Of a stretch of 64,000 nt of DNA, positions 12,591 to 27,500 are shown piece by piece. The DNA is taken from contig CM053270.1 of NCBI GenBank assembly GCA_028583415.1, positions 54,632,173 through 54,696,172 on the forward strand. Direction: 5' to 3'. Below the pieces are notes generated by a model. It saw only the letters and a list, made by a program, of their open reading frames with translations. It did no database searches and was not told the DNA's origin. Position numbers and translations under genes: made by a program. Within the stretch, counting starts at the first letter, position 1. Each line of letters begins with the position of its first letter. Source of the DNA: Protea cynaroides (Eukaryota; Streptophyta; Magnoliopsida; Proteales; Proteaceae).

Positions 12591-15536
12591 CTAAGAATAA
12601 AAAAATGAGAAATCATCAATAAGGCTAATAAAAGCTATATAAATTGGATGGATATTTGAATGAAAACAGAAGTAGAAACAGTCTTCTTGTCCATCCCATA
12701 TGGTTCTAAAGAACTTTGGCTTTTTACTCAACTACCTCTTAGAAGGCATTAATGGGATTTGACCAGACCAAATTATACCTGAACACATCCTGAAGACCTG
12801 AACCGTACATTTCCCATCCCCAAATTTATTAGTCTTGATCAACTGGGTTGGGAGTCTTGGGACTCGAGTTAGAATGCTTAAGTCTCAGAATTCTGTCAGT
12901 AGCTCTTGTAGGTGCTACCAATTGGGATAGGCCTGGGCTTTTATTTACTTAAGGGTGATTCTCCTACTAATATGGTTCCTATGTTCTTCAAAGTTTCCTT
13001 GTACAGTTATAATACTTCCTATAAAATGTATCATCTCTCCCATCTTACCCTCTTCGTCCTTCCCATTACAATCCAAGTTTCAACCAAATGAAAGAGTAAA
13101 ATAAATCAGTCCAAAACAAACAGCACAATAGCCACAAAACTTATTTCTGAACAAGTTGGATTTTTGCATTTGGTGCATTGCCCCTTCCATGCTGTTTCAG
13201 ATATTAAAACAAACCAAATAACTTCCATATTTTATGAAGTTTAAATATAGGAAAAAAGTTTGCTGGACGGCAACATAAAATGGAATCTTTTGCACGGCAT
13301 TTTCTCCAGTAATCACAATTTCTTATTCCCGACCCCCCATAAAATGGAAGTCCGATAATACCATTATGACCTTCAGACTGAATTGCTGAAATACCCCTCA
13401 AAGCATAATTGTCAAGGCGTCACCTAGGCAATGCTTAGGTGTCCGGGCGAGTCAGATAGAACTAGGCAGTTGGTCGCCTCACGCCTTGTTTTACTGTTTA
13501 TTTATTTTTTTAATTAATGTCATTTGTAGCACTTTTATTGGATGTACAAAGTCCATATATACACCATAATGCATGGAATCATGCATATGTATTAAAAACA
13601 ATAAACATTGATAAGCTAACCCCCTCCTTTTTGTATAAATCCTCTTATTAAGATGTACCCTTACAACGCCTTGGTACGCCTTAGGTACGCCCAGGCACCT
13701 CTCCAACACCTTGGGTTACCTTGGGGCCTTGACAACTATGCCTCAAAGTAATCCGTGTGGTTGTGCCGACAGACATCCTCATCCCTTAAATATGTATCTT
13801 AAATAATATTTCCAATTCTGGTGTTATTCAAGACAAAATGTAACTTTAGAAGATAGAAAGTACAAGGCACTATTTTTGTAACGGAGGCCTGCTTCTATAA
13901 AATCAATTTTAAGGCTGCTAGATTTCATTAAATAGGATTTTACAACTAAACAGCAATCTAACAACAAAAGACCAACAGAACTCACCTCAACCTTGCAGAG
14001 AAAGCTTAATGAAATTCTTTGTGAATGATTATTTGAGCTCTTGAGGGATAACAGCTTTAACGGAGAATTTGACAATGGCCAACCTTGAGATATCTTTATG
14101 AAAGCATCAATCCCACCAACCATATGAGCTGTTATTATATCATCTCTGTCTGAATATTCAAAGGAGTGTCTGCAATAGAGGGATTGTTATTGAGTACAAA
14201 AACTTAAATGTACTGTAATACGAACAATGATGATTATACTGAAAAAAACATCGCATGAAAGAATCCATGTACACAGCAGATGTAGGGGGAATCTGACACA
14301 AGTATAGTTGTCAAGAGTCGACTAGGCACCGCCTGGTGTCTAGGTGCCCTCTTCGGGCCAAGGAGACAGTACACATCACTTGGTGCAGGAAAGGAGACTG
14401 CCTTGGTCATCTGGGTGTCACCTCGGCGTCACCTTGGATGCCTGGCCTGACTTGTGACCTGGGGGATACCATATTGTATATATATTTTTTATTTATATTA
14501 AAATTATTCTAATTCTAACCTTATTATTGGTTGTGTACAGGATTATGAAGTACATACAATGCATGGAATCATACCACAGATGTAAAAAAAATGGAAAGTG
14601 GAGACTGGGAGAATTGGACACTCCACCCTCAACGGCTCATCCCAAAGAATCCATCTATTTGTGACACTGGTTCTCTTTTTTTTTTTCCTCGATTTTTTTC
14701 CTTCTCTTCTCTGTTTCTTCTCTGTCAGTCTTTTTTTTCCCTTCACATGATTTCACTTCCAACGTATGATTAGTATTCAATTTCTTAGACAATCATGTAA
14801 ACTTTATTGGAATGCTGAATGCTCTGATGCTATTCTTGAAAACTCCCTGTTTATTGGTCTTTACCAAAAAGACCAGTGGTTTTAGGTTTGTCAAGCTTCA
14901 TTCTACATTAAATTGATTATATCCAATATAAACCGGAACAGCATCTAAGTTCAACCATTCATGCACACCTAGGACGCCTAGGTGATACCTAGGTGGTCGC
15001 CTTAAATCTCCAAGGTGCTTAGGCATCCCTCCACCGCCTTGGGTAACCTTATCGCCATGACAACTATGTATGGAAGCATGTTTTTTATTCAAAATATGAA
15101 GATTATAGTACATGATCAACCATTCATGCACACCTAGGATGCCTAGTTGTGCCTAGGAGTGCCTTGCATCATCTAGGCAATTAGGCACCCTTCCTTGGGT
15201 CACCTTATTGCCTTGACAACTAAAGATGCAAGAAAAAAAAATTTATTCAAAATATGAATATTCTAGTACATGGAAGAATAATGGAAGAATGTCTCACAAA
15301 TAATAATTAAACCAATACCATAAGTAATTAAATATGCACAACTGATTTAGTATAAAGACAGTTCAACTAATACATGTAATGCCAAAAAAAAAAAATTAAT
15401 GCACAGAGATCAATTATGTTCTAAATAAAAAAAAATAATGAAGGTATCAACTATTTCCAGTTATAATCGTCACATAAAAGAGTACTCTGTGGACAATAAA
15501 TAATTACTCTTCTAAATTTTATAACCAAATACAATG

Positions 15537-15589
<53 letters not shown>

Positions 15590-18500
15590 TTAAAAAATAA
15601 AAATTTATTTTTTTATATATTTAATTTTTTTATATATATATATATATATTACCCAGCACTCTTGGTAGAAGAATCATTCAAATCCTTTAGTATGAGCCTA
15701 TGATAGGCCTGTAAACAGACTGGATATACCGACATCTATATCCTTTCTGGTTAAGATAAGAGGAAACAAATCAACTCAACTCAGCCTTATTTGAATGAAA
15801 TGGGATCGGCTACATGAATCATTTTTCTCCAATCAACTATATTCAGAACCATATTTGTTTCTAGTACTAAGCCATGCATGTCTTTCCTCACCACTCTTTT
15901 AGATTCATTTTAGACCTACCTCTGGCTCTTTTAGCTCATTCGATCTGAATTAAATTAACCCTCCGTCCTAGAGCATTTAAAAGTCAACATTGCACATGGT
16001 CATGCCACCTCAAAATACTTTTTCGCAACTTGTCATATATTGGAGCTACTTTAAATTAGCTCTACTCTCAACGTCCTCATTTTGGCTACACTAAGTTTAT
16101 TCACATGTTATTTCTTTACTGCACAACATTCAACTCTGTACATCATTTCTAGTCGTATAATTTATTATAAAATTTTTATTTGAGTTTTAAAGGAATACAT
16201 CAATCACACAACACACCGGATGCACCCCTGGAATTCATCCACCCTATTCTATTCTTTGTGCAACATCATCCACTATTTCTCCTTCTTTATTTATGATTGA
16301 ACCTAGGCTCCTAAAATTTTCAGTTTATAGTATCTCCCTATTATCAATTTTTATCACCCCACTTTCAATTATATTGTTATTAAAATTACATACCATATAC
16401 TTTGTTCTTTTTCTACTTATCTTATAGATACTTTTGATTCCAAGGTTGACCTCCATAATTCCAATTTTGCATTTCTCCCTTTTTTTGTTTCATCCACCAA
16501 AACAATATCATCAGAAAAAAAAGCATACAACAATGCACTGATCTTGAATTTCTCTAACCAGCTCAATTATGATTAGTGCAAAAAAAAAAAAAAAGGGGGT
16601 AGGGGGTGTAGAGATGATTCTTCATGTAATCCAACTGTAATTTGAAATTCACTACCATGTCCCCCCACATTTCTTACACTAGTAACGACACCATTATACA
16701 TACCTTTAACAATGTTCATGTATTTACTTGAACTATTTTTCTTCTCTAAGACTTGGCAAAATAATTCTCTAGGAACTCTATCATAAGATTTTTCTAAGTC
16801 AATGAAAACCATATGGAGATCTTTCTTCTATTCTCAATATCTTTTCATCAATATCCTAAGCAAATAAATAGCTTCCATGGTTGATCTTCCTGGCATAAAA
16901 CCAAACTAGTTATTTGAAATATAAGTTTCTTCTCTCAGGCAGGTTTTAGTGACTCTCTCCCATAATTTCACAATATGCCTCGTAAGTTTAATTCCGCTAT
17001 GGTTATTACAACTTTGCATATAACCTTTACCTTCAAAAATTGGTACCACAATGCCCTTTCTCCATTCATCTGCCATTTTTCTTGTGCTTGTAGTCTTATT
17101 AAACAACTTAGTTAGCCAAGTTATTCCACTAATTCCTAAGCTCTTCTAACACTCAATTACAATACCATCTGAACCTAAAACTGTATAATCATGAATCCTA
17201 GGCACAACCTTTTGGGAAAAAAAATAAAGATTAGACTAGTGCCACAAAAATTAAGAAAATTAGATCTTTGACAGGTGAAAGTACATACAGTTGCATTAGC
17301 AAAGAGGCTAATGTAACACCACCCAGAACCAGAGAAAACTCCAAATGCGAATTAATTAGCACCTTTCAAATTAAGGTTATTGTGTTTCAACAGCAATGAC
17401 TCTGATTCCTGACCTGCATAGAAGTAGTCACATGGGTTCCCATACACATGCAGCATTTGGGCATACAAGTACTTTCTGTGTTTTTGTTCTTTAGCTTTCC
17501 CAATTAAATACTGTGACTTTGACCAAAAGAAATCTATCACTCATACAAGTAAGAAAGGAGAGTAGGAGACAAGTTTTTTGAACAGGTACAGTCTGCACTA
17601 GTTAAGATAAGGAAATCTAAAACAAGAACAGTGGGATAATTCATCTATAGTGTTCATGATGAAAAAAATATAAATCCATACATTACAGGGTAAACATATT
17701 CATAGAACATAACAGTCTGACCTCAAGTTGTTTGCACACTTTACTACCAGTCGCCTTACAGTGCATAAACGGATTCGATCTTGCACTTTTCTTACAAACC
17801 ATTCCAATGAAGACCTCATCTCAAGTACTGATAATGACGAAGAGAACTGCCTGCAAGAACTAAAAGTGATTATATCATCATGAAAATAAAGTAATGATGA
17901 GAAGTGAAAGGTGTTCATTCCATAAAACCAAAACCGCATTGATTTCAGTTGTTGTCCAAATGAAAACCCTGTTGGTTTCAGTTTGCTCATTGTAGACACC
18001 AAATTTTGTCACCCCACCGACAATGATGACAATAAGGATTTGATCTCTCGATCTCTCTCTTTGGAAAGGTTTCTTTAAGGAAAGACCTGGTTTGCCCTTA
18101 GGGATAGATTGGCCCTTAGGCTCTCTTTGGTATCATTTTTGTTTTTGGTTTTTACCTATTTATCAAAAAGCATTCTTGAAAATCATTTTTGATCAAAAAT
18201 AAAATGTTGTTTGGTAACTACAATCAGAAATAGATTGTAAAAAGATAAATAGATTTGGAATACCTATATCTAAAAATAATTTTTTTAACTTTAACAGATC
18301 CAAACATTAAGAGAAGGATCGTCCCCCATTAACACACGATTATGGAATCTCCATTACAATTGAAGAAACAAATCCAAAGAAAGATAAGGAGAAGAAGACC
18401 CAATAATTTCCATATATTGTTATTAAAGCGGCCACATTTTGATATTTCAGTCTCCGCAGTCCGAATTTCAGAATAGCTATGCCCACCGTAGGCCGATAGA

Positions 18501-21500
18501 ACCAACCAAACTGTGAAGCATTAAACTACATTTAACAACTCAATATCCATATTTAGCTACATTTGTATCATTCCTGCCGATGAACATAAAGCTTTCCTTT
18601 TTATTTAATTTCTTTAATCTATTCATAATCAGCAAAAAATACCCAATATAACACATATAAATCACTAGTAATCCTAGCTAATTCCAGATTAACTCCCATT
18701 GACATTTTGCAAATGTTCAAGCCACAACCGAAGAACCCACTGGACTAGATCATTGAACGAACTCGTAAGCTTCAGGAAGTCCAGAAATCCCCCCCCCCAA
18801 TTCCCCTGTAATTACATAAAGGCCACCAAGCGGAGCTGAGAAGTGAACCCGACCGCCGTCAGAGGCGTTGTTCATATCGACCAGACCAGAGAGAGCGCCT
18901 CGCTCAATTGGACCAGACATGAAGAACCCCGCTCAATTGGAACGGAAGCGTCGCCACCACCACTGTGAGGGACGGGTTGAAGAAGAAGAGCACTGAACAA
19001 AGATGTGCTCTCAAAGCCATTGACAATGGTGCTGGACCTTGAAGCAGCAGCACCAGCAGTAGAGTCGGTGGAATCATCAAAAATATGGTCATGTTGAAGG
19101 ACAGTTCTAGGAGCAGAAGTGTTGGCACTGACGGAAGCACAGGAGATGGACTTGAACAAAGTGGTTTTGGGGTCATGAGAGGGTGAGAAGTGGAGAGAGT
19201 TAGAAGGTGAGAGACAGTCTGAGTGTGAAGATGAGAGGAAGTAAGCAGAGGAGGAAGGAACGTAGCAAAAGCTATGGCCTAGGGTTTCGTCGAGGGGCTC
19301 TGATGATGTGAATATCAAATCCAGGTTAGTGGGTTTGATCATCGGGTTTGAGGCACGGGAAGATAAGGGTTATGAGAGGAACTCCGGCCACGTCTCTGCG
19401 CATTTCTTCTCTGAACTCTCAAAGTGCTTTTGGAAGAACGATGGTTTTATAAAATAAAATAAAAATAAAAATAAAGTTAAAATTACTTTCTTAACCTCTA
19501 TTTCTGTAAGGTTACAAAACATGCTTTTAAGTGTTTTGCGCAAAAAACAACCAAAATGGTTTTTGGCCAAAAACCAAAAACAGGTCTCAACCTCTTTTTG
19601 ATTTTGGGCTTATTTTTATTTTTATTTTTTTTTCATAAATAGCACCCAAAAACAATACCAAACACCTACAAAAACAAAAAGAAAAATGATATTAAAGACA
19701 GCATTAGGTATGGCTCGGAAAAGTCTTTCCGATGAGGTATAACATACTGAATTTTGACCATGGATCATAAGGACATCACCGTTGTAATGAGGATTCCAGG
19801 CCATGTCAATGGCCTAAAAAAGGGGATATAAGCTTAAAAATGATATTTGACAAAATTAATTTGAATACGATATCCCAAACCCAATGCAGCGGTGCGAGAA
19901 CGGTATGTGTTGGAATAATGGTTTGACTTGTCTAGAATGATAGAGGTCATGCTTCATTTATAGAGTAAAAAGATACATGAAAGGAAATAAAGAAAAGTAA
20001 AGGAAAGAACACGAAAAGAAAGTAAGTGAGGTAGGTTAAGGTAGGAGAGGAATGAGTGAGTACTCATATTCCCACATACATCGAACCTAAACATTACAAT
20101 ATTTGGCCTAGGTCCACCCCTCCCCAAAAGTGGGTGATTAAGATGTTATTGCCCACTTTTTACAAAGTTGTCGGCTGAAGTTAAAGCAGATTCTCGCATC
20201 ATTGAATAAAGCGAAGAAGAGACTTTGAGACATGTCAAATTGGATGGTCAGATTTAGAGTTATGACCATTCAAAGAAAGATTCCATTTCAAGACATCTGA
20301 GCTGACCATTTTAATGTGCAGTACCACACCATATGTGTGGTGCCATGTGCGGTACCGCATGAACCTCCGTGGTGCTAGCTGCCCCCCTACAGGATCACGA
20401 ATCAATTCGCCGACCCTATCACGACTCAGTTCGCAGTATTGTATCCGCTTTGGAAACTGTGAGTGGTGTCGCAAGACAGGTTCTGCCGTCTACGGCGCCG
20501 CATAAAGCAGGCTGTACCGCACAAAACTGTGCAGTGCCACGAGGTAGAAGCCGTTTTTGCCTATAAATAGGGCCTTGAATCAGTTAGAAGAGACACGGAC
20601 AAGATAAAGGCTCCAGAGAGGCTTCAGAAGGAATAAGGCTTCAGATCTCTGAGTCCTAGAGAAAAGCCTAGCAGTCGTAGAGTCAAGTTAGTTTGAATTC
20701 TACCCGAAAGCCACCTCTGCTGTGAGTTATGAGCCTGCAACTACAGCTGATAACTCAGTCCTGCTAGGTTCAGTTTCAGAAATTTTAACCAGCTTTCCAC
20801 ATTGCTTTTTCAAAAGATTCTTGTGTGGATTTCAGAAATCAATGTGTTAAAATCTTAAATCTAAAATTTCATGAATTTTGAATCTTTGATTGTGGGGTTT
20901 CTTTGCTGGATGGAATTGAAAGCAAGTTGGTCTACGACTACCAAGAGGTCACAGGGAAGAAGACATTCTTCATTATTTGCACATCAAGACAGAAAATTCT
21001 AACAATTACGCAAAACCCTACTGCTTTACTCAAAAAGATCCTAAACTGTTTCAGAATATACAGTGTAACAAAATAAAAAGAAAGAGAGAAGGAGAAGATG
21101 GAGAGAAAATGAGAAGGAGGGAGAAATTATGTCTGTATTCTCTCCTCGCCACTGCATGATATTTATTAATAATGAAAGCAAGTAATTACAACCTAGAAGT
21201 ACTCCAGAATCTAGAAAGTAATTATAATGAAATTCTAACGGATAAAGTAAAACATAAAGATAACACTAAACACAATAGGACTTTATCAACACCACATAGT
21301 GGATATTGATCTTGTTGTCTTAACACTCCCCCTCAAGCTAGAACATGCTCCAGCTTAGAATATACAAAAAACATAACATTCCCCCTCAATCTGGTGTTCC
21401 AGCTTGGAACAATAAAAACAGATATGAGCCACAACACCGGTCTTCAATATATAAGGATGTTAGGGACGCCAAGGACACAGAGAGAACTTCTCTGGTAGCA

Positions 21501-24500
21501 ATACCAATTCACGAACACCAATCATCAGCAGCATCATTATAGGCTCTTCCCAAGAAGGCAGGTAGCATTAGCAGCAACAACATCATAGGCACATGTATTA
21601 AATAGCAACATCAATATATTGTAGCAATAAATAACTCCGCACCAGACAACATAAGGTTGTTGTGAACCAGACTGCATCAGACAGCATAAGGTTGTTGTGA
21701 ACAAAACCGTATCAAACAGCATAAGGTTGCTATGAACCAAACCGCATCAGACAACATAAGGTTGCTATGAACCAAACCGCATCAGACAGCATAAGGTTGT
21801 TGTGACTAGACCACATCAGATAGCAGTAAACTAGACAAATTGCATTGTTGCTGAATATTATTGTTGAGTACCATCCTCATAGATGGTAGACTCCATCACG
21901 AACAAATAGGTAGTAGACGGTAGTAAACTCCATCATGAGCAAATAGGTACGTAGTAAACAGTAATAGACTCGACCATGAGCAAATACGTAAGCTCCATCA
22001 CAAGCAAATAGGTAATAGGCAGTAATAGACTCCATCACGAGCATAATAAACGGTAGTAGACTCCATCATAAGCAAATAGGTTGTAAGCTCCAATACAAGC
22101 AAAGGTTACATCACATGCAACTGGTAAGTAAATATTGCATCATGTAAAACTGGTAATAGTAGGCTCCAACATGAGCAAAGAGGTAGTAGGAAACTCCAAC
22201 ACAAGCAAAAGACTCCAACATGAGCAAACACGAACACGAGCAACGCCCCTCTTTTCTCCTCACGTGAACAAATAACCAGGGGCTTCAAACAATGAGGGAT
22301 GCTATCTCAAGTAGTAGAACAACCAGAATTACATGATTCACCAAACTAGAACATCACCATAACAGAATCCTAACTCGCTTTGCACTTGGACCGTCTTGTA
22401 AATTTTTTTGGGGACCCGAATGGGAAGAAAATTTGAGGTTAGTGATGGATGTGAAGGACTTGCCTTCACCCATGGGGGTGCGGAGGCAGAGTCCCCGCGG
22501 TATGGATCTGACCCATATTTGGGAGAATAAACAATAGCAGTACCAAAATAATCTAACCCACAGATGCCACTCCAACTATAGGATATTAGAAACAATATAT
22601 CCAGATTTCAATGCAATCCAACAGCCGGATCAAGAGATATGGACTAGTCCTTGGGCTGCTATGGCTTTGGACACATGCAAGCATATTTTTTACATTAATT
22701 GAAAACGATGTAGATCAAAAGTGGTAGTAAAGCAGTTAATGACGACTCCGATATGTGAGCAAAAACTGATTACCATCCAACGGTAGAATCAGGAATATTA
22801 GGAAATCCTAGTTGAGGTAGAATTCCCCGGAATCAGTAGTACAGCAGTAACAGATTCAGTGGCAGCAGCTAATAAATAGAATCCTTGTGGTACTAGGAAT
22901 CCACAAACAAGATTTGATTGCAGTAGCCTAGAAACCAGCAATAATGGTAACTGGTAGAACTGAAATAATCTGAGATCAATGCTAAGAGAAACAGCAATCA
23001 CAGAGTTAATTGCGCTCATCAGTCAATAAAACTAATAGAAACCAGTAGCAAAGCAGTAGATTCATAAGCAGTAAAACAGAATTCCATAGCTAGAAATCAA
23101 AACAGATCCAATAAGGCAGATTCACTACCAAATTTAATAATCAGATTGCAGAAGATCAAGTAATCAGATTTAAGATCTGGCATTGCAGTAAGAGATGTGT
23201 GATCGCAATCAATAACAGATCAGAATCGATGGCAGCAGTAGCAAACAGATCAGAATCATTGGCAGAAGTAGTTAACAGATTCATATTGATGGACTAGACT
23301 CACCAATCCACAGAGATCATGCGCAAGTAGCAGCAGAACTCGATAGCCATCCATTTTAGAGTAAGAACAAATCAACAGTTACCATTCAACCAGCCATTAA
23401 TGGAGAATAGAAAGCATCATGTAACCAGAAAACAGAACCAGAAACAGAGTGGACTGATGGAAGAAGATGTATGAACCAGATCTGAATTAGATAACAGTAA
23501 ACTAACTTGAATATTAATGGCGGATAAAAGATTCAGATCTAAAACTGCAGAGAAAGCGTGCCAGAACTTGCAAAGATGGAAAAATAAAAATAGAAAACAT
23601 AACTACAGCTTCAGATGCAGCAAAGGCAGCAACGGTGGCTGCACACTAGAATGAGAACCTTAAACAACTCTCAAAACAGTTTTTGCTCTAATACCATGAA
23701 ACAAAATAGAAAGAAAGAGGGAGAGAGAGAAATTGTGTGTGTATTCTCTCTTCCCCACTTTATTAATAATGAAAACAAATAATTACAACCTAGTAGAACT
23801 CTAGAATCTAGAAAGTAATTGTAATGAAACTCCAAAGGATAAGGTAAAACATAAAGGTAAGAGTCGTAAGACTAATCACCATAGGGCTCTATCGACACCA
23901 CACAGTGGATTATGGATATCAACTGTGCTATCTTAACAGAATTGACACAATACTTGTTAATTGAGTTCTATTTCATTTTGGTGGGCCCATGGAGATCAAA
24001 ATTAGGGTATTGGAACCATATGTAGCACTGATTTCCCAAGCCTGCAGAGATGAAAATATTTTAACCAACATCACAATAAGAAAAATCTTTAAAAAAAAAA
24101 GTCTGTTAAGAAGCTAAAGGTAGGGAATGACCCAAAGAGAGGTTATACGTTGGTTGTAGTGGATGCAACACAAATCGCTAGAGGTTATGAGTCCCATCCA
24201 CAGGTAGACTATTGCAGCAGACCAACAAAAAGTAATTTAGATTTTGCTGCTACAAGAAATATTAAGACTATCAGTTCCATAACTAGATATAAATCCTACT
24301 ACAACTACTTAGGGTCTGTTTGATAACACTCCGGATTCTGGATTGCATGGATTCTGGCTCCTAGGGAGCCATTTTGGAGTAGAAGCGCGTTTGATAAGCC
24401 TGGTTGGATTCGAGCTCCCACAGAGTGAACTGGATTCAAAATGGCTGCAGAATCCAAAATTTTGGAGTAACTAATACTTGTTCTAAACTATTGGAGTAAG

Positions 24501-27500
24501 TTTTTGGGAGAAGAAAAAGAGTCTGATTCTCACTTGACTCTCACTTGACCACCACCACCGCCACCAACCACCACCACCCCACCACCGCCACCAACCACCA
24601 CCACCGCCACCAACCACCACCACCGCCACCAACCACCACCACCGCCGCTGCCACCACAGCCGCCCCACCGCCACCACCACCACCACCGCCACCACAACCA
24701 CCGCTACCGTCACCACCCACTACCACCACCGCTGCTACCACCACCATCGGCGCCGCCTCTACCACCATCGGCGCCGCCTCTACCACCATCGGAGCCGCCT
24801 CTGCCACCATCGGTGCCGCCTCTACCACCATCGGAGCCGCCTCGCCACCATCGGGGTTGCCACCACGCCACCACCACCACCACAACTACCACCACCCACC
24901 AACCACAACCACCACTCAGCACCCACCACCCACCACCACTTTTCTAGATTTTGATTGGGGGAATAGTGTTTATCAAACACGTTTCTATTCCAAAGATACT
25001 GAATCCATACCATAAAATATGTTATCAAACATATTTTTACTCCCAAATAATTCTGGAGTAGCTTGAATAGAATCCAAATTCGAACCGGAATCCGAATCCG
25101 GGAGGCGGAAGTTTTATCAAACGGGCCCCTTAAGAATTCAACCCCATAAGCTCTATTAGTTTCAAATAAATTGTGAACACTATTTGGAAATTTAATCCTC
25201 CTTATCATCATCAACTTATGAAAATTTAGGATCTATGATTTAATCTAATATTAATACAAAAACATCTTAACTCTATGGACAAATCCCTTTCGAGGAGAGT
25301 CTATTTTAATTTGGGAGTAGCGCCGATACATGATAAACTACGAGAAAGACGTTTGAGATGGTATGGTCATGTTCAACGGAGGCCGTTAAATGTTCCCATA
25401 CGGAGGAGTGATTTGATCCAGATTGAAGGGTCTAAAAGAGCTAGAGGCAGACCTAAGATGACTCTAGGGGAGGTGATGAAGAAAGACATATATAGTTTAG
25501 GCTTTGTTTCAAGTATAACATCAAACAGAGCTGATTGGCAGACAAGAATCCATGTAGCGGACCCCATTTAGTTGGGATAAGGCTTTGTTGTTGTTATTGT
25601 TGTTGTTGTATGCTCATAATCTGAATCTTGAATTTATCAACTCCTCCGATTTAGTCTCGAAGAATAAAACAATAAACACTATTTCTTTCATATATGGTCT
25701 TCCTAATGAAGACTGCAAAATATGTACACTTCGGATGTTTGCACCAATATGTCTACATAAGGCACCACTTGTACTACCAAATTAAATCAAGTCTGTCTTT
25801 CATGCAAATTTGAAAATTCAGTTTAGAAATTTGAAAGGACTTCTAATGAGAGGGAGAATATGTTGAAACTGAGCTAAAAGATCAACAGTAACTTAAAATT
25901 TATGGTTAATTCTCTCATTGAAAATACTGATTTTAGTTTTTCAGATATTTTTTTAATATTTGATACTTCATCTCACAAGGAAAATTTTATGAATCATACA
26001 ACCTAATCATTTGAATCCCGTCTCACCCCTCACGAATTTCTGATACAGTTTTTTGTTTTAAAAATATTGGTCATCATATCATTAATCAAAAAGTCATAAT
26101 CCAATCCCAAAATGAGTCATAGAGTCTAAGTTTCTGATAGATGTTTGAATAGCCTGACACATGCCAAACCCAACAGCTTCATACGAAAGCAATGAAATCA
26201 AAAGGCAACTTTTAGGCTATAAAACTATCCCTTCTGTAAATTAATGGGAAGGCTTAAATCACATAACATGAGCACAAGATATATTGAGACAGTTCAAGCA
26301 CAATTTATTCTGTCTCGTCCTTTGGCACCTTCAGATTTTATACTTCTGCCACTACATGTGTAACCCAGTAAGATAGCAATAAAGAAAGTGAAAGCTCCAC
26401 TAGAAAAATAAATAGGGAAAGAAAACAAACATTAGAAGGATCTAATAACCTCAAGTCAAGCTAGCTCAGAAACTTCCATCCCAACCTTACGCCCAGGTTG
26501 GCTACAGTGAGGTCTAAGGAAACCCGACTCAACAGGAGCCCAATAAGATATATAGTGTATTAGTTTGTATAAATGCATACAAGAATATAAATAGAAGTAA
26601 AAGATGTTTTAAGTCAAAATTAGAAAATTAATCAATTAATCAATTAAATGAGTCAGAGCTACATCAGAAATGACAGTATTTAACAGGAAGAGAAACTAAA
26701 CATGAAGTCTGAGCAAAAGGCTTTTCTCTCTTAACCTATTTATATCTCCTATGAGGTTTAATTTTTGTCCAATCCAGAAGGCGCCAAGTTATTAGGCAAA
26801 ATACAGAGTCTCATAGCATATAAGGCGCAAGTTGCAAGATGAAGTAACAATGAAACATTTGACCAAAATATCAAAAACTAAGGCTGTGTTTGGTATCTTT
26901 TTTGTTTTTGATTTTTGCTATTTTTACAAAAAGTATTTTTGAAAACCATTTTTTATCAAAAATAAAAATTCATTTGGTAACTACAATCAAAAATAGATTG
27001 TAGAATGAAAAATAGATTTGCTATGCCTATGTTTAAAAATAATTTTTATAACTTTTATAGATCCATCTATAGTATACTTTGCTCTCTACTGTCCAGTAAC
27101 ATTTGTGGAAACAACCGGAAGGCAAAGCTGATTCCACTACCTCGCCCCCTGACACAGAGTATTCAATTTACAAGGAATATTGACACAGAGTCTACAGAAA
27201 CTGGAATGATATGATGAACTGAAACTAAAATTTAGATGAGTTCAAATTTTAGTGAAGGAAGGCCTTTGAGAGACAGTTTTGAACTTGGAAGTTGGTATGG
27301 TGGAAAAAAATTGAACACGAAAACCAGAGTCAAAACAACTCAACCACGATCAAAAATCTTTCTGCATTCTCAAGAACACTAGATTACCAATATTACATGA
27401 TTGCAGAAAGAGATAGTCAGAGACCTGCACCCATAGTTTGTCACTCGAAGTCCTTTCTGTCGTGGAAATGTCCTGGTTCCTCAAGCCCCTATACTTTATG

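Noticed and set aside
21640..21820. CRISPR-like regularly spaced repeats
   Set aside because: The 35-bp units are directly adjacent, degenerate and inside a plant LTR element; there are no unique spacers and no cas genes.
24541..25015. Long His/Thr/Pro-rich and Gly/Trp/Val-rich frames (also 39636-40184 and 61860-62567)
   Set aside because: All frames and both strands stay open because of the CCA triplet array; no domain, start context or splice structure supports a protein.
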